DNA of 64,000 nucleotides from Streptomonospora nanhaiensis (GTDB lineage: Bacteria; Actinomycetota; Actinomycetes; Streptosporangiales; Streptosporangiaceae). The stretch's first letter is position 1, and the number at the start of each line of letters is the position of its first letter. The notes under the pieces were generated by a model. That model ran no database searches, was not told where the DNA came from, and saw only the letters and a program-made list of their open reading frames with translations. The stretch covers positions 682,001-746,000 of the forward strand of contig NZ_CP113264.1 in assembly GCF_026642255.1 (NCBI RefSeq), read 5' to 3'. The position numbers were made by a program, and so were the translations under genes. Of the stretch, positions 61,910 through 64,000 are shown one piece after another.

Positions 61910-63052
61910 TCACAGGCCGAGGCCGCGTCCCACGATCTCCTTCATGATCTCGGTGGTGCCACCGTAGATCGTCTGGACGCGGGTGTCCTGCCAAGCCTGT
62001 GCCACGGGGTATTCCATCATGTACCCGTACCCGCCGTGAAGCTGGAGGCACCGGTCCACGGCCCTGTTGCACATCTCGGTGGTCCACCACTTGGCCATGG
62101 CGGCGTCCTCGACGGTCAGCTCACCCCGGTTGAGCAGCTGGATGCCCCGATCCACGTAGGTGCGGGCCATGTCGACCTCGGTGGCAATCTCGGCCAGAAC
62201 AAAACGACTGTTCTGGAACCGCCCAATCGGACGCCCGAAGGCGGTGCGCTCCCGGCAGTACTCGACGGTGTGCTCCAGCACGGCGCCGGCGGAGGCGACC
62301 GCGCAGGTGGCGATGGACAGGCGCTCCTGCGGCAGGTTCTCCATGAGGTGGATGAAGCCCTGGCCCTCCGTGCCGATCAGGTTGGCCGCGGGGACGCGCA
62401 CGTCGTCGAAGAACAGCTCGGCGGTGTCCTGCGCCTTCATGCCGATCTTGTCCAGGTTGCGGCCACGGCTGAAGCCGGGCATGCCGCGCTGGACCATGAG
62501 GAGGGAGAAGCCCTGCGCTCCCGCGTCGGGGTCGGTCCGGCAGACCACGATCACCAGGTCGGCGTTGACGCCGTTGGTGATGAAGGTCTTGGAGCCGTTG
62601 ACCACGTACGCGTCGCCGTCGCGGACCGCCGACGTCCGGATGCCCTGGAGGTCGCTGCCGGTGCCGGGCTCGGTCATGGCGATGGCGGCGATCAGCTGGC
62701 CCGAGGCGAATCCGGGCAGCCAGCGGCGCTTCTGCTCGTCGTCGGTCAGCTTGACCATGTACGGCGCCATGACGTCGTTCTGGAGGGTCATCCCGAGGCC
62801 GCTGGCGCGGGCCCGGCAGATCTCCTCGTTGACGACGGCGTTGTACCGGTAGTCGTCCAGGCCGGTGCCCCCGTACTCCTCCGGCACGCCGTGGCCGAGG
62901 AGCCCCACCTCGCCCGCCCGGGTCCACACCTCGCGCGGGACGATCCCGTCCTTCTCCCACTGCGCGTGGAAGGGGACGACCTCGCGCTCGAGGAACTCGG
63001 CCACCGATGCGCGGAAGAGGTCGTGGTCGGCGTCGAAGAGTTCCCGCTTCAT
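61910..63052 (-). CDS. acyl-CoA dehydrogenase
   Basis: 380 residues, the standard length. FAD-dependent first step of fatty-acid or branched-chain acyl-CoA beta-oxidation. Features: IAMTEPGTGSDLQGI (FAD/substrate loop), YVVNGSKTFITNG, QDTAELFFDDVRVP, and MVEYPVAQAWQDTRVQTIYGGTTEIMKEIVGRGLGL at the C-terminus, with the catalytic glutamate in the TTEIMKE region area (family: YGGT-x-E). The ATG is at 63052. A palindromic site is 45 bases upstream. The electron-transfer flavoprotein genes are elsewhere. Confidence 0.95.
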   Translation of the reverse strand: MKRELFDADHDLFRASVAEFLEREVVPFHAQWEKDGIVPREVWTRAGEVGLLGHGVPEEYGGTGLDDYRYNAVVNEEICRARASGLGMTLQNDVMAPYMVKLTDDEQKRRWLPGFASGQLIAAIAMTEPGTGSDLQGIRTSAVRDGDAYVVNGSKTFITNGVNADLVIVVCRTDPDAGAQGFSLLMVQRGMPGFSRGRNLDKIGMKAQDTAELFFDDVRVPAANLIGTEGQGFIHLMENLPQERLSIATCAVASAGAVLEHTVEYCRERTAFGRPIGRFQNSRFVLAEIATEVDMARTYVDRGIQLLNRGELTVEDAAMAKWWTTEMCNRAVDRCLQLHGGYGYMMEYPVAQAWQDTRVQTIYGGTTEIMKEIVGRGLGL

Positions 63053-63096
63053 GCTCTGCTCCGGACGTGTCGGGGATCACTGGCTGACGCCACAGT

Positions 63097-63115
63097 AACC
63101 GAACCATATTCGGTT
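63097..63115 (-). promoter_or_regulatory. operator before acyl-CoA dehydrogenase
   Basis: AACCGAA-CCATA-TTCGGTT, a perfect seven-base inverted repeat with a five-base spacer, 45-63 bases upstream of the acyl-CoA dehydrogenase start. Same half-sites as the palindrome before R2lox. Confidence 0.7.
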
Positions 63116-63249
63116 TTGAAGGGGCGGCTCCAAGCCACGGCAAAGTTCCTGTTCCGGTGGGCGGTTCCCCGCTCACGGGAGCCCCCGGGTTCCTACTGTG
63201 GCCGCAGCGGGGCCGTGAGCCGTGCGCGGCCCGACACGGGGGAGAGCCG

Positions 63250-64000
63250 ATGGCGCAGCACGAGGCCGACCGCCGGGAACGCAGGGAGCACCGGGGCGGC
63301 AGGATCGCGGTGATCATGACCGCGCTGATGCTCACCGTGCTCCTGGCCGCCCTGGACCAGACGATCGTCTCCACCGCGCTGCCGACGATCGTGTCCGAGC
63401 TCGGCGGGCTCAACCACCTGTCGTGGGTGATCACCGCCTACCTGCTCGCCGTCACCGCCGTCACCCCGCTGTGGGGCAAGCTCGGAGACCAGTTCGGCCG
63501 CAAGCGGCTCTTCCTCCTGTGCATCGGGATCTTCCTGGTCGGCTCCGCCCTGTGCGGCATCGCGCAGGACATGCTCCAGCTCATCGTCTTCCGGGCGGTG
63601 CAGGGGCTCGGAGGGGGAGGGCTGATGGTGCTCGCCTCCGCGATCATCGGCGACGTCGTCTCGCCCCGGGAGCGGGGCAAGTACCAGGGGCTGTTCGGCG
63701 CCGTCTTCGGCATCTCCAGCGTGGCGGGGCCCCTGCTCGGCGGCCTGTTCGTCGACCACCTGACCTGGCGGTGGGTGTTCTACGTGAACCTTCCCCTGGG
63801 GGTTCTCGCGTTCGCCACGGTGCTGGCGGTGCTGCCCGCCAGCACGCCGACCGGTCGGCGCCGGGTCGACTACGCCGGGATCCTCCTGCTGGCCGCCACC
63901 GCCGTGTGCCTCACCCTGGTGGCGGCCTGGGGCGGCAGCGTCTACCCGTGGGCCTCGCCCCAGGTCGTGGGGCTCGCCGTCGCGGGCGCCGTCCTCGGTG
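63250..64000 (+). CDS. DHA2-family (14-TMS) MFS drug exporter, 3'-truncated by window edge
   Basis: 250 residues visible, open at the window end. The start ATG follows GGGGAGAG. EmrB/QacA features: helix 1 [23 protein letters not shown], motif A loop [27 protein letters not shown] in helix 4, and motif [25 protein letters not shown], the antiporter signature. It should export drugs or dyes in exchange for protons. It is divergent from the acyl-CoA dehydrogenase, with the AACCGAA dyad between. No TetR regulator is seen in the window. Confidence 0.94.
   Translation, partial: MAQHEADRRERREHRGGRIAVIMTALMLTVLLAALDQTIVSTALPTIVSELGGLNHLSWVITAYLLAVTAVTPLWGKLGDQFGRKRLFLLCIGIFLVGSALCGIAQDMLQLIVFRAVQGLGGGGLMVLASAIIGDVVSPRERGKYQGLFGAVFGISSVAGPLLGGLFVDHLTWRWVFYVNLPLGVLAFATVLAVLPASTPTGRRRVDYAGILLLAATAVCLTLVAAWGGSVYPWASPQVVGLAVAGAVLG

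Overview
The window is very GC-rich, gene-dense DNA with GTG/TTG starts, strong AGGAGG ribosome sites and actinobacterial marker families: DUF397/BldB-like proteins with XRE-DUF5753 regulators, a BldC-like protein, an IdeR-type DtxR, DUF3027, DUF2530, bacterial XPB helicase, R2-like ligand-binding oxidase and stand-alone GroEL under CIRCE. It looks like the chromosome of a filamentous actinomycete of the Nocardiopsis/Streptosporangiales type (inferred from family content, not from a search). No tRNA, rRNA, CRISPR array, insertion sequence or prophage was recognised.

Region by region. 1-4.4 kb: end of a GrpB-family gene, trehalose-6-phosphate synthase (minus), then a SAM-I riboswitch in front of a threonine-synthase-family gene and a ThiS/MoaD-type sulfur carrier, a pairing that fits methionine rather than threonine synthesis. 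4.5-7.4 kb: PadR regulator and a DrrAB-like ABC exporter with a duplicated dyad operator. 7.5-9.4 kb: groEL behind two CIRCE boxes. 9.5-15.5 kb: Uma2-family protein, a heterodimeric ABC exporter with complementary degenerate ATP sites, a NUDIX hydrolase and a zeta-toxin-like P-loop protein. 15.5-19.5 kb: a regulatory island with two DUF397 proteins and an XRE regulator on the minus strand, divergent from small ORFs, a PIMT-like methyltransferase and a BldC-like DNA-binding protein. 19.5-25 kb: R2lox, a repeat-rich intergenic region, and a PadR-ABC-FtsX exporter operon. 25-34.3 kb: XPB helicase, three tandem dispanin-like membrane proteins, a helicase-associated protein, a cold-shock protein and DUF3027. 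34.4-46.6 kb: a 1086-residue sacsin/Hsp90-like ATPase, MOSC protein, lipoprotein, SRPBCC protein, a methyltransferase, DUF2530, an NCS2 purine permease, an MFS exporter whose start site lies in a hairpin, a TauE/SafE permease and an RNA ligase/phosphodiesterase. 46.6-52.4 kb: MerR-type operator beside a gene remnant, BKACE enzyme, secreted beta-propeller-like protein, CGNR zinc-finger regulator, VOC protein, glycerophosphodiesterase and serC. 52.5-64 kb: a large membrane protein with an extracellular periplasmic-binding-protein-like domain, pdxH, ideR, a PAS-GAF-SpoIIE-HATPase phosphatase, a secreted necrosis-inducing (NLP) protein, acyl-CoA dehydrogenase and the start of a DHA2-type drug exporter.

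Shared themes are export and drug resistance (five transporters of exporter type, two with PadR regulators), sulfur/one-carbon and PLP metabolism (SAM riboswitch locus, serC, pdxH), and developmental or stress regulation (DUF397/XRE, BldC-like, SpoIIE phosphatase, CIRCE). The strongest candidates for undescribed biology are the 15.5-19.5 kb island, the 1187-residue receptor-like protein at 52.6-56.1 kb, the layered repeats at 21.1-21.4 kb, the RBS-occluding hairpin at 43.63-43.68 kb, and the common AACCGAA/TTCGGTT operator half-sites in front of R2lox and the acyl-CoA dehydrogenase.
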